This document shows, one piece after another, positions 8,413 through 16,102 of a stretch of DNA of 64,000 bases; the first letter of the stretch is position 1, and each line of letters starts with the position of its first letter. A program made the translations under genes and the position numbers. Source of the stretch: Shimia sp022448905 (GTDB taxonomy: Bacteria; Pseudomonadota; Alphaproteobacteria; Rhodobacterales; Rhodobacteraceae). The DNA lies in assembly GCF_047126315.1 (NCBI RefSeq), contig NZ_CP138953.1, forward strand, positions 4,468,409-4,532,408, written 5' to 3'. The notes under the pieces are model-generated. The model did no database searches. It was not told the DNA's origin and saw only the letters and a program-made list of their open reading frames with translations.

Positions 8413-9144
8413 ATGTCGCTGAAGCAATCGCTCAATCGTTTGCGCAAAAACATCGCCAATAGCCCGCGTGTGAACCGCGCCGTGGAAGGCATGTTTGCCG
8501 CCTATGTACGATTCGCCTTCAAGACCTCCCGATTTGAGCGCACCGGCTGTGAAGAACTCGACGCCTGCCTCGCCCGCGGTGAGGCTGTGATCACCACAGT
8601 GTGGCACCAACGGCTGATTCTTGGCCCCTATATGGTCAACGCCCCCAAGGGCGCCCGCGTGGTTTCGCTCACCTCCGCCGCCCGTGCCGGACGGCTCGCC
8701 GGGCAAATCCTCGTGCGTCTGGGCTGGGAAACCATCCCAATGTCCAGCCACCAACGCCACGTGACCTTGTCCCGTGAAGTGCTCAAACGCCACCGCGAAG
8801 GCTGCTCGCTGGGTGTGGTGCCCGACGGCCCCCGCGGCCCTGCCCGCGTCGCCTCCACCGTGCCACTGATTTGGGCACGCTCCACCGGCGCGCGGGTGTT
8901 CACGCTGGCCTTCGCGCAAAAACGCGTCCTGCGCCTACCGACCTGGGACAAGCAAATGCTGCCCCTGCCGTTTTCGCGCGGGATCATCACCTGTCAGGAA
9001 TGGACCGACGCGGTGCCACGCAAACCCACCGAAGACGAAACCGAAGCCCTGCGACTGAGCCTGCAACAATCGCTCGACGAGATCACCGATGCCGCTGATG
9101 CGGCACTGGGCAAGCCTTCAGAGAACCCCAACACATCAGCCTAG
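8413..9144 (+). CDS. DUF374 lysophospholipid acyltransferase-like protein
   Basis: A 243-residue protein of the DUF374 family, related to LpxL/PlsC acyltransferases. VWHQRLILGPYM carries the catalytic-like histidine, and VVPDGPRGPARVAS the conserved P-D-G-P-R-G block. Expected to act at the inner membrane on lipid A or phospholipids; the acceptor is not known. The ATG at 8413 is preferred to an upstream in-frame ATG (8365) because homologues start near the helix MSLKQSLNRLR and AGAGG lies upstream. Confidence 0.8.
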   Translation: MSLKQSLNRLRKNIANSPRVNRAVEGMFAAYVRFAFKTSRFERTGCEELDACLARGEAVITTVWHQRLILGPYMVNAPKGARVVSLTSAARAGRLAGQILVRLGWETIPMSSHQRHVTLSREVLKRHREGCSLGVVPDGPRGPARVASTVPLIWARSTGARVFTLAFAQKRVLRLPTWDKQMLPLPFSRGIITCQEWTDAVPRKPTEDETEALRLSLQQSLDEITDAADAALGKPSENPNTSA

Positions 9145-9256
9145 ACTCATCTGGCACTGAGTGACGCCCCCGCATCGCCCCTTTTCGCCCCCTATGCGTA
9201 CAAAGTGAGCTTTCGCTGCGGCTGTGCCAATGTCTGGTCCCGACTTTCAGGCAAGG

Positions 9257-9940
9257 TCAAACAGCAGGGAAAAGTCGTTTAAATTCCGCGATTCCATTTG
9301 CCGAGAATGAAATCACGCGGGTTGTCTGATCGCGCTTGGCCCACGAAAGACCTTCAAATCGGCTGAGGAACGCACGGCCAAGGCTGCCTGCCAGATGTGA
9401 CCTGCGTTCACTCCAGTCCAGACACTCACGGCACAGCGTTGATTTGTTTTTGCGTAGTTCAGCTAAATCAATTCCGAGCTCTGTTACAAATGCTTGGCCG
9501 GAACGCGTTAGATGGAGGTCATTACCGTCAAAGACTAGATGGCCCTGCATAATCAAGCTGTCGAACATTTGCGTACCCAACTCTCCTGCAAGATGGTTGT
9601 AGCAGACGCGTGCCTGTCGCAACGCGGCGTCTTTTGGCCCGGTACGTTTGCGAAGACGGCCCGATCCCGCAGCTAACCCCATCAAGCCTTCCAAAACATG
9701 CGCAACGTCGTCATTTGCGAGAGAAAAATACTTGTGTCGACCTTGCTTGCGAGGACGCAACAAACCGCCTCCATCAAGTTTCGACAGATGAGAGCTGGCG
9801 GTCTGAATGGTAACGCCTGCCTCTTCTGCCAACTCGCTCACGGTCAAGGCTTTGCCGCCCATGAGCGCGGTCAGCATGTTGGCGCGGGCAGGGTCACCGA
9901 TCAGCGCGGCGACATGTGCAATATCTGGACCTTCCTTCAT
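9257..9940 (-). CDS. ArsR-like winged-helix regulator with C-terminal extension
   Basis: A 227-residue regulator. Residues about 8-75 are an ArsR/HTH domain (IGDPARANMLTALMGG, then VSELAEEAGVTIQTASSHLSKL). About 130 further residues contain a Cys pair region (CRECLDW) that may bind a ligand or metal. It is divergent from the NIPSNAP/ABM pair at 10015, with an imperfect dyad between them, so it probably controls those genes and itself. Confidence 0.8.
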   Translation of the reverse strand: MKEGPDIAHVAALIGDPARANMLTALMGGKALTVSELAEEAGVTIQTASSHLSKLDGGGLLRPRKQGRHKYFSLANDDVAHVLEGLMGLAAGSGRLRKRTGPKDAALRQARVCYNHLAGELGTQMFDSLIMQGHLVFDGNDLHLTRSGQAFVTELGIDLAELRKNKSTLCRECLDWSERRSHLAGSLGRAFLSRFEGLSWAKRDQTTRVISFSANGIAEFKRLFPAV

Positions 9941-9948
9941 AGTTCGAC

Positions 9949-9980
9949 CCTAATCGAAGCATCTACTTATCGCAATTAGG
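9949..9980. promoter_or_regulatory. Imperfect dyad between ArsR-like and NIPSNAP genes
   Basis: CCTAATCGA (9949-9957) faces TCGCAATTAGG (9970-9980), whose complement is CCTAATTGCGA; the arms differ by a 2-nt insertion. It starts 9 nt from the regulator's start codon and overlaps the expected divergent promoters. Confidence 0.4.
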
Positions 9981-10014
9981 TAGACCGGAAAAAACAAACT
10001 GAAAGGATCCTTAA

Positions 10015-10344
10015 ATGTTGACCTGTATCATTCGCTACCAAATTGACCCCACTAAAAAGGCTCAGTTTGAAGAGTATTCCCGCAACTGGGGGCAGGCGAT
10101 CCCGCGCTGTGGCGCAGATCTGATCGGATATTATGCCCCCCATGAAGGGTCATCCACGCTCGCCTACGGGATCTACAATGTGAAAAGCCTCGCAGACTAT
10201 GAAGCTTATAGGTCGCGATTGTCAGCAGACCCCATTGGCCGTGAGAACTACAAGTTTGCCCAGAAAGAGAAATTCCTGCTGCGTGAAGACAGAACATTCC
10301 TAAAGCTCGCTTCTGCGCCACACAATCCTGGTGTCGAAACGTGA
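10015..10344 (+). CDS. NIPSNAP-family protein
   Basis: A 109-residue ferredoxin-like (dimeric alpha-beta barrel) protein. It opens MLTCIIRYQIDPTKKAQFEEYS, and YYAPHEGSSTLAYGIYNVKSLADYEAYR matches the NIPSNAP signature. The enzymatic role is unknown. Ribosome site GGATCC is weak. It overlaps the next gene by 4 nt (GTGA), so the two products are probably made together under the divergent ArsR-like regulator. Confidence 0.85.
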   Translation: MLTCIIRYQIDPTKKAQFEEYSRNWGQAIPRCGADLIGYYAPHEGSSTLAYGIYNVKSLADYEAYRSRLSADPIGRENYKFAQKEKFLLREDRTFLKLASAPHNPGVET

Positions 10345-10688
10345 TCGCGGTCATTTTTGAAGTCGAACCGGCGGACGGGTGCAAAGGGGGATATCTCGAC
10401 ATCGCGTCCGAGATGCGTCCGATGCTGAATCAGATCGAGGGCTTCATCTCGGTTGAACGCTTCCAGAGCCTGACTGACCCACGCAAAATCTTGTCTCTTT
10501 CTTTCTTCGAAGATGAAGCAGCAATTGCTCGCTGGCGCAATTTGAATGAGCATCGCGGGGCGCAGGCAAGGGGGCGGGCCGCTGTGTTTGAGGACTACCG
10601 ACTCCGCATCGCCAGCGTCATACGTGACTACGGTAAGTTCGACCGCGAGCAGGCTCCGTCCGACAGTCGCAAGGCGCACGCGAAATGA
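10341..10688 (+). CDS. Antibiotic biosynthesis monooxygenase (ABM) domain protein
   Basis: A 115-residue ABM-fold protein. It begins MIAVIFEVEPADGCKGGYLDIA, and GFISVERFQSLTDPRKILSLSFFEDEAAIARWR is the typical ABM core. Such proteins include quinol monooxygenases and heme-degrading enzymes; many lack cofactors. The start is GTG inside the stop of the NIPSNAP gene. The pair may handle a reactive or aromatic compound sensed by the adjacent regulator; this is inference. Confidence 0.85.
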   Translation: MIAVIFEVEPADGCKGGYLDIASEMRPMLNQIEGFISVERFQSLTDPRKILSLSFFEDEAAIARWRNLNEHRGAQARGRAAVFEDYRLRIASVIRDYGKFDREQAPSDSRKAHAK

Positions 10689-10770
10689 GTGCCCTGACTC
10701 GGTCGCTGCCGTTCCCGCATTGCGCATAATTGGCGTGTCTAGGCTCACCTCGCCCCCCACCCCAAAGCAA

Positions 10771-10795
10771 AAAGGCCGCCCATTGGGCGGCCTTT
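10771..10795 (-). terminator. Intrinsic terminator of tuf (bidirectional)
   Basis: AAAGGCCGCCC (10771-10781) pairs with GGGCGGCCTTT (10785-10795). On the minus strand it runs into TTTTTGCTTT, giving tuf a 3' UTR of about 90 nt that also contains the hairpin CTTTCAAG/CTTGAAAG (10827-10846). It can also stop the convergent ABM transcript. Confidence 0.8.
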
Positions 10796-10888
10796 CCGTA
10801 ATCTGAACCGAAGTGGCTTTCGGGAACTTTCAAGCGGACTTGAAAGCCCCTGTCGCCTTACGGGCGTTTTGCTTACGCAAAAGCACCC

Positions 10889-12064
10889 TTACTCAACGAT
10901 CTTCGACACAACACCGGAACCAACGGTGCGGCCACCTTCGCGGATCGCGAAGCGCAGGCCTTGCTCCATCGCGATTGGGGCGATCAGCTCAACGTTGAAT
11001 TTCAGGTTGTCACCAGGCATCACCATCTCGGTGCCCGCTGGCAGCTCAACAGTGCCGGTCACGTCAGTGGTCCGGAAGTAGAACTGTGGACGGTAGTTCG
11101 CGAAGAATGGCGTGTGACGGCCACCTTCATCCTTGGTCAGGATGTAGGCTTCTGCTTCGAACTTGGTGTGTGGGTTCACGGAACCTGGGGCACAGAGAAC
11201 CTGACCACGCTCAACCGCTTCACGGTCAACACCACGCAGCAGCGCGCCGATGTTGTCGCCCGCTTCACCGGAGTCCAGCAGCTTGCGGAACATTTCAACA
11301 CCGGTACAGGTGGTTTTCTGAGTGTCTTTGATGCCAACGATTTCGATTTCGTCGCCAACGTTGATCACGCCACGCTCAACACGGCCGGTCACAACAGTAC
11401 CGCGGCCAGAGATCGAGAACACGTCTTCGATTGGCATCAGGAACGGCTGGTCAGTCGCACGTGGTGGCTGTGGGATGTACTCGTCAACAGCCGCCATCAG
11501 CTCAGCAATTTTCTCTTTGCCGATGTTGTCGTCGCGGTCTTCCAGAGCCGCCAGAGCGGAACCGGCGATCACAGGAATGTCGTCGCCTGGGAATTCGTAC
11601 TCAGACAGCAGCTCGCGGATTTCCATCTCAACGAGTTCCAGCAGCTCTTCGTCGTCAACCTGGTCCACTTTGTTCATGAAAACAACCATGGCAGGGATGC
11701 CAACCTGGCGGCCCAGCAGGATGTGCTCACGGGTCTGTGGCATTGGGCCGTCAGCCGCGTTCACAACCAGGATCGCGCCGTCCATCTGCGCCGCACCGGT
11801 GATCATGTTTTTCACGTAGTCAGCGTGGCCTGGGCAGTCAACGTGGGCGTAGTGACGTGCGTCGGTTTCATATTCCACGTGCGCGGTGGAGATGGTGATA
11901 CCACGTGCTTTTTCTTCAGGCGCGCCGTCGATTTCGTCGTACGCTTTGAAGTCACCAAACTGCTTGGTGATCGCAGCGGTCAGCGTGGTTTTACCGTGGT
12001 CAACGTGACCAATGGTGCCGATGTTGCAGTGCGGTTTACTGCGCTCAAACTTTTCCTTAGCCAT
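10889..12064 (-). CDS. tuf: Elongation factor Tu
   Basis: EF-Tu of 391 residues, full length. It carries aminoacyl-tRNA to the ribosome. G1 is GHVDHGKTT (19-27), the switch I region is RGITIS, G3 is DCPGH, G4 is NKVD, and domains 2 and 3 are intact to GSGVVSKIVE. The usual neighbours (rps genes or secE/nusG) are absent, which suits the second, stand-alone tuf copy of many alphaproteobacteria. The promoter is recognisable at 12123-12151 and the terminator at 10771-10795. Confidence 0.97.
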   Translation of the reverse strand: MAKEKFERSKPHCNIGTIGHVDHGKTTLTAAITKQFGDFKAYDEIDGAPEEKARGITISTAHVEYETDARHYAHVDCPGHADYVKNMITGAAQMDGAILVVNAADGPMPQTREHILLGRQVGIPAMVVFMNKVDQVDDEELLELVEMEIRELLSEYEFPGDDIPVIAGSALAALEDRDDNIGKEKIAELMAAVDEYIPQPPRATDQPFLMPIEDVFSISGRGTVVTGRVERGVINVGDEIEIVGIKDTQKTTCTGVEMFRKLLDSGEAGDNIGALLRGVDREAVERGQVLCAPGSVNPHTKFEAEAYILTKDEGGRHTPFFANYRPQFYFRTTDVTGTVELPAGTEMVMPGDNLKFNVELIAPIAMEQGLRFAIREGGRTVGSGVVSKIVE

Positions 12065-12122
12065 CTCGGGCGCCTTCTAATTTTGGTGGGGCCACATTGG
12101 CCCGTTTTCCTCTACCGCGCGC

Positions 12123-12151
12123 GACATATGGTGTTACGCGCCAAAAATCAA
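12123..12151 (-). promoter_or_regulatory. Candidate sigma70 promoter of tuf
   Basis: Minus strand: TTGATT (12146-12151), 17-nt spacer, TATGTC (12123-12128), about 58 nt upstream of the tuf ATG. The spacing is ideal and the hexamers are fair matches. Confidence 0.4.
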
Positions 12152-12158
12152 GCGTGCA

Positions 12159-12800
12159 TTATCCCTGGCTCGCTTGTTGCTCCTGCAGCCGTTGCCGCAT
12201 TTCCTCGTTCTTGTTGTCTTTCCAACACTTGGCGAGGTCTGCCGCCGCCACATCATCCACCAGACAGGCGCTGTTTTCATGCATCCACTTTTCGATCTGC
12301 CGCGCCGCATTGTAGGTCAGGTTGGCCATCTGCTCTTCCGCGGTCATCGAGAAGCCGCTGGAGGCGATCAGCGAGGAGCCCGTGAAGGATTCCAGCACAA
12401 AGATTTCCTTGGCCTCTTCGTTGAACTTCGCTCCGGCCCGGTCATCCCAGGCGGTCACGGTGATGATGATCGCAGACTTTGGCTGCAGGATCAGCGGCAC
12501 GCCCTTCTGGGCCAACGCATAGCCGTTGATGTTCACGCCAAAATGCACCAGCCGCGTGCCATTATAGCGCGACGCGCCCATACGGGCATCGATGGCATTC
12601 TTCATGCTGGCAATAAACGCCTCAGTGTCCGCTTCACGCGACAGCGGCCCCTTCTGGATGTCCGGCGCGACCACGATGTTATGGCCCAGCACAAAGTCGC
12701 CCAGATCCAGCGGCTCGTCGGTGACCTCTTTGGTGGGCGCCGTACAAGACACCAGCGCGGCCAACGCCGCGATGCATGCAACCAGTCTGAACATGGGCAT
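12159..12800 (-). CDS. Lipoprotein of unknown function
   Basis: A 213-residue predicted lipoprotein. MPMFRLVACIAALAALVSC ends in the lipobox LVSC with the modified cysteine near residue 19. The ATG at 12800 follows GGAG; longer in-frame starts would hide the signal peptide. The mature part is alpha/beta with the segment PLILQPKSAIIITVTAWDD. I do not recognise the family. It is divergent from the P450 gene, with which it shares a 118-nt promoter region. Confidence 0.7.
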   Translation of the reverse strand: MPMFRLVACIAALAALVSCTAPTKEVTDEPLDLGDFVLGHNIVVAPDIQKGPLSREADTEAFIASMKNAIDARMGASRYNGTRLVHFGVNINGYALAQKGVPLILQPKSAIIITVTAWDDRAGAKFNEEAKEIFVLESFTGSSLIASSGFSMTAEEQMANLTYNAARQIEKWMHENSACLVDDVAAADLAKCWKDNKNEEMRQRLQEQQASQG

Positions 12801-12918
12801 TATTCTCCGCCACTCTTCCTCAATAAGTTGCCGTTGGCATATCGGATTGCCTGTGTCCGCGCAATCAAAGGCTTTGTGCACTCTGATCCCTCGCCTATTC
12901 TGCTCCGTAAGGAGAACC

Positions 12919-14304
12919 ATGATGTCTCATCTCGCACCAGCCCCTGACGCCCCAAAGCGCCCGCTGCCCGTGCATGCCGCCTTGGCCACCGAGCCACTGG
13001 GCCTGTTTGGCTCGCTCAAAGCCGCCCGCAGCAATCTGCTCTCGATCCTGCCGGAACTCGCCGTGCGCCAGCCCATGGTTTCCGGCCGCACCGGATTGCG
13101 TTGGCACATGGTCATGGACCCGGGCGCGATCCGCCGCATTCTTCTCGAAAAGGTAGACGACTACCCAAAGTCCAAAGCCACCAAGAACATCCTGCGCCCG
13201 GCTATTGGCGACAGCCTGTTCATCGCCGAAGGCGCCCATTGGCGGTGGCAACGCCGCGCCGCAGCCCCGGTGTTCACCCATCGCAACATTGCCAATCTCG
13301 CCCCAGTCATGGCACAGGCCGCCGAGCGCGCCGCCAGCCGTATCGCGGACCAAGCCCCCCACGCCGTCGATATGATGAGCGAGATGGTGCAGACCACCTT
13401 TGACGTGATCAGCGAAGTGACGTTCTCCGGCGACGGCAGCTTTGACAGCTCCAAAGTGCATCAGGCCATCGATGACTACATCGCCGAGGCCGGCAAAATC
13501 TCGCTCCTGGATATGCTGGGTGTGCCCGACTGGGTGCCGCGTCCCGGCCGCATGATGTCCGGCAACGCCGTGGGCGACATGAAGCAGGTCGCCGACAGAG
13601 CCATTGAAGCCCGAAGGGCGCGCGGGGCCAAAGACACGCCAGACTTACTTGACCTGCTGCTCGCCGGTGTCGATCCGGAAACCAAGAAAACCATGAACAC
13701 CGCAGAGCTGCGCGACAACCTGCTGACCTTCATTGTGGCAGGCCACGAAACCACCGCGCTCACCCTCGCCTGGGCGCTTTATCTTTGCGCCTTTGACCAA
13801 GACGTTCAAGACAAGGCCCGCGCCGAAATTGCCGACATCTGCGATGATGGTGCGATTACCGGCGACCAGGCCATGCAGCTGACCTATGTGCGCCAAATCA
13901 TCGACGAGACCCTGCGCCTCTACCCACCGGCGGGCATCATCTCCCGCACCGCGCAGACCAATGACATGCTCTGCGCCCGCGAAATCCGACCCGGCGACAC
14001 CGTCATGATCCCGATCTACACCTTGCAACGCAATCGTCTGCTCTGGGACGATCCCGACGCCTTCAAGCCGGAACGTTTTGCCGACCGCAAAGCCATCGAC
14101 CGCTACGCCTACCTGCCTTTCGGCGACGGACCCCGCATCTGCATCGGCGCCAGCTTTGCCATTCAGGAAGCGGTGATTGTGCTTGCCACTCTCCTAAAAC
14201 GCTTCCGCTTTGATCTGGTTGAGGGCAAACCGCCCAAGCCAGTGATGATCCTCACTCTGCGCCCCGAAGGGGGCGTTTGGCTGCAAGCGTCTCCACTCGA
14301 CTGA
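12919..14304 (+). CDS. Cytochrome P450
   Basis: A 461-residue P450. The I-helix motif is AGHETTALT, the K-helix ExxR is ETLR, and the heme loop is FGDGPRICIG with the proximal Cys at residue 408. The start ATG at 12919 (or 12922) follows AGGAG at 12910; the frame is open much further upstream but without support. No ferredoxin or reductase gene is adjacent, so electron partners must come from elsewhere. The substrate is unknown; a hydroxylation of lipids or terpenoids is typical of the family. Confidence 0.9.
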   Translation: MMSHLAPAPDAPKRPLPVHAALATEPLGLFGSLKAARSNLLSILPELAVRQPMVSGRTGLRWHMVMDPGAIRRILLEKVDDYPKSKATKNILRPAIGDSLFIAEGAHWRWQRRAAAPVFTHRNIANLAPVMAQAAERAASRIADQAPHAVDMMSEMVQTTFDVISEVTFSGDGSFDSSKVHQAIDDYIAEAGKISLLDMLGVPDWVPRPGRMMSGNAVGDMKQVADRAIEARRARGAKDTPDLLDLLLAGVDPETKKTMNTAELRDNLLTFIVAGHETTALTLAWALYLCAFDQDVQDKARAEIADICDDGAITGDQAMQLTYVRQIIDETLRLYPPAGIISRTAQTNDMLCAREIRPGDTVMIPIYTLQRNRLLWDDPDAFKPERFADRKAIDRYAYLPFGDGPRICIGASFAIQEAVIVLATLLKRFRFDLVEGKPPKPVMILTLRPEGGVWLQASPLD

Positions 14305-14330
14305 ACACACACCCCTTGCCGGATCACCAT

Positions 14331-14357
14331 CCCTTACCGCACACTCATTGGTAAGGG
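14331..14357 (+). promoter_or_regulatory. Hairpin overlapping the ribosome site of the DUF2189 gene
   Basis: CCCTTACC (14331-14338) and GGTAAGGG (14350-14357) are exact complements. The right arm runs into the AAGGGAGG ribosome site 9-16 nt before the ATG at 14369. The stem could limit translation. Confidence 0.4.
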
Positions 14358-14368
14358 AGGCCCATGTC

Positions 14369-15181
14369 ATGACATCCGAGACCACCAAGCCCAGCGCGCC
14401 GGAAAAGCTGCCCCCACGGCCACAGCTCATCCCCGGCACCAACAAACTGTCGGCGCAAGACGTCACTGACGCGCTCAAATCCGGGTTTGACGACTTCCTC
14501 GCCCATCCGGTGATGAGCGGCTTTTTCGGCCTGTTTTATGCCGCCTTCGGCATCCTCTTTGTCTGGTGTCTGGCGTGGCTTGGCAAAATCTGGATGATCA
14601 TCCCGGCCTCGGTTGGCTTCCCTCTGGTCGCACCCTTTGCCGCCGCAGGCCTCTATGAAATGTCACGCCGCCGCCAAACAGGGCAAAGTTTCACCTGGTC
14701 CGACATCTTCACCGTCATGGCCCGCCAGCGCAAACGCGAGATGGGCTGGATGGCCTTTGTCACGCTCTTCATTTTCTGGGTCTGGGTCTACCAAGTCCGC
14801 CTCTGGCTCGCGATCATCCTACAAGACGCGTCTTTCTCTGACTTCGCTGGCTTTCTGAACGTGGTCTTCCTCACGCCTGAAGGCTGGACCTTCCTCGCCA
14901 TCGGCACCTGCGCCGGCGCCCTGCTCTCCGCCGCGCTGTTTTCGGTGACCGTAATCGCCATGCCGATGCTGTTGGATCGCGAAACCGATTTTGTGACCGC
15001 TATGCTGACCTCTGTGCATGTGGTCAAAGAGAACCCCGTGGTCATGCTGACATGGGCCGCAATCATCTCCGCCACCATGCTGCTGTCGCTGGTCCCTGCA
15101 TTCTTGGGGTTAATCTTCACATTGCCAATTCTGGGCCACACCACCTGGCATCTATACCAACGGGCGGTGGAGTCACAATAA
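14369..15181 (+). CDS. DUF2189-type integral membrane protein
   Basis: A 270-residue membrane protein with about six hydrophobic helices after a Pro-rich cytoplasmic N terminus. The central block PLVAPFAAAGLYEMSRRRQTGQ is the DUF2189 signature. Function unknown. The start at 14369 is set by GGGAGG 8 nt upstream. It lies 64 nt after the P450 gene in the same direction, so cotranscription is possible. Confidence 0.8.
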   Translation: MTSETTKPSAPEKLPPRPQLIPGTNKLSAQDVTDALKSGFDDFLAHPVMSGFFGLFYAAFGILFVWCLAWLGKIWMIIPASVGFPLVAPFAAAGLYEMSRRRQTGQSFTWSDIFTVMARQRKREMGWMAFVTLFIFWVWVYQVRLWLAIILQDASFSDFAGFLNVVFLTPEGWTFLAIGTCAGALLSAALFSVTVIAMPMLLDRETDFVTAMLTSVHVVKENPVVMLTWAAIISATMLLSLVPAFLGLIFTLPILGHTTWHLYQRAVESQ

Positions 15182-15278
15182 CCTTGAAGCCACGCAAATT
15201 CCGTTCCGACAGCACATTGTATCCATAGGAAAGAACTGCATACATACAGAAAACCATCCATAGATATGGAGCACTCAA

Positions 15279-15878
15279 GTGACACCCCCAAGCGTGGACA
15301 ACATCATGAGAGAAGGCGGTCGGTCGCTGCGTGGCCCCCTTCGATGGGGCAATTTGACTGCCTTATATGCCTTTCTTGCTGGATGCATCGGCTTCCTTGT
15401 GAACCAGTTTGGCTACAATTTTCTGCTCCATGCTGACTACACCGACAGCACCCTTTCGAATGTGGTTCTCACAGGAGCTGGCGCGGTGGGTCTGTTCGGT
15501 GCGTCTTTCGTTGTCTTCTTTGATCGCAGGGCGCACAATGGACGTTTTTCTTGGCACCCCAAAATGCTTGTCCTGACCGTGGGCATATTCCTTATGTACA
15601 GCTTAGGCACCAGGGAACTTTTGCACTCTGGCCTGCTGGCGTCGGCCGCAATTAATGGCAGCACTGTTTCACACGAGCATATTGTGACTGGAAAAATCCG
15701 AAGCCAAAAAACGTGCAAGAGAGGACTGACATTTGACGATCTCCCCGCGTTCTGGAACCGTCTTTGCGGTGTCTCTGAAGATCAGTGGAATGCAATTGAG
15801 GTCGGCCAAAAACTCATCGTGACAGGCACCGGAAATCAGTTCGGAACCATTCCCAAAACCTTCCGTTACGCCAACTGA
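15279..15878 (+). CDS. Orphan membrane protein with three helices
   Basis: A 199-residue protein I do not recognise. Hydrophobic segments lie at about residues 27-47, 62-81 and 97-114. The last 70 residues are soluble and hold two cysteines (KTCKRGL and RLCGVSE). GTG at 15279 follows GGAG by 8 nt; an ATG at 15306 is an alternative. It stands alone between two spacers that contain repeats, and its base use is less GC-biased than that of its neighbours, which could mean recent acquisition. Confidence 0.55.
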   Translation: MTPPSVDNIMREGGRSLRGPLRWGNLTALYAFLAGCIGFLVNQFGYNFLLHADYTDSTLSNVVLTGAGAVGLFGASFVVFFDRRAHNGRFSWHPKMLVLTVGIFLMYSLGTRELLHSGLLASAAINGSTVSHEHIVTGKIRSQKTCKRGLTFDDLPAFWNRLCGVSEDQWNAIEVGQKLIVTGTGNQFGTIPKTFRYAN

Positions 15879-15895
15879 AGACCACATAAGGCTTG

Positions 15896-15933
15896 TATGC
15901 CCCTCAAGCACACTTATGCCCCTCAAGCACACT
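15896..15933. repeat. Perfect 19-bp tandem duplication
   Basis: TATGCCCCTCAAGCACACT occurs twice without a gap (15896-15914, 15915-15933), shortly after the orphan membrane protein gene. No function is evident. Confidence 0.9.
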
Positions 15934-16021
15934 GCCAGGCACTCAACCCAAACGCGCAGAATCGCTACAATTCGTAGCCGCACCGACCGTTGCGCCCGTC
16001 GCTTTTCATCAAAAACGCGCA

Positions 16022-16061
16022 CCTCCGCAAAACAGTCGTGATACCGACACAATACCGACGT
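16022..16061 (-). repeat. Copy B of the 40-nt intergenic repeat
   Basis: On the minus strand it starts ACGTCGGTATT and ends GCGGAGG. Three 11-nt units can be seen: GTCGGTATTGT, GTCGGTATCAC and GACTGTTTTGC. It is downstream of parC, in the same direction. See copies A and C. Confidence 0.7.
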
Positions 16062-16077
16062 GACATTTCAATGAAAA

Positions 16078-16096
16078 ACGGAGGCGCAACGGCCCC
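16078..16096 (-). terminator. Candidate terminator of parC
   Basis: Minus strand: GGGGGC, loop CGTTGC, GCCTCC (one G-U pair), then GTTTTT, within 30 nt of the parC stop. Confidence 0.5.
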
Positions 16097-16102
16097 CGAA
16101 AT

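Noticed and set aside
10961..12385. Long open frame antisense to tuf and the lipoprotein gene
   Set aside because: It runs across two real minus-strand genes and lacks a ribosome site or domain.
12592..12918. N-terminal extension of the P450
   Set aside because: It overlaps the lipoprotein gene on the other strand; the ATG at 12919 has a strong ribosome site and matches P450 lengths.
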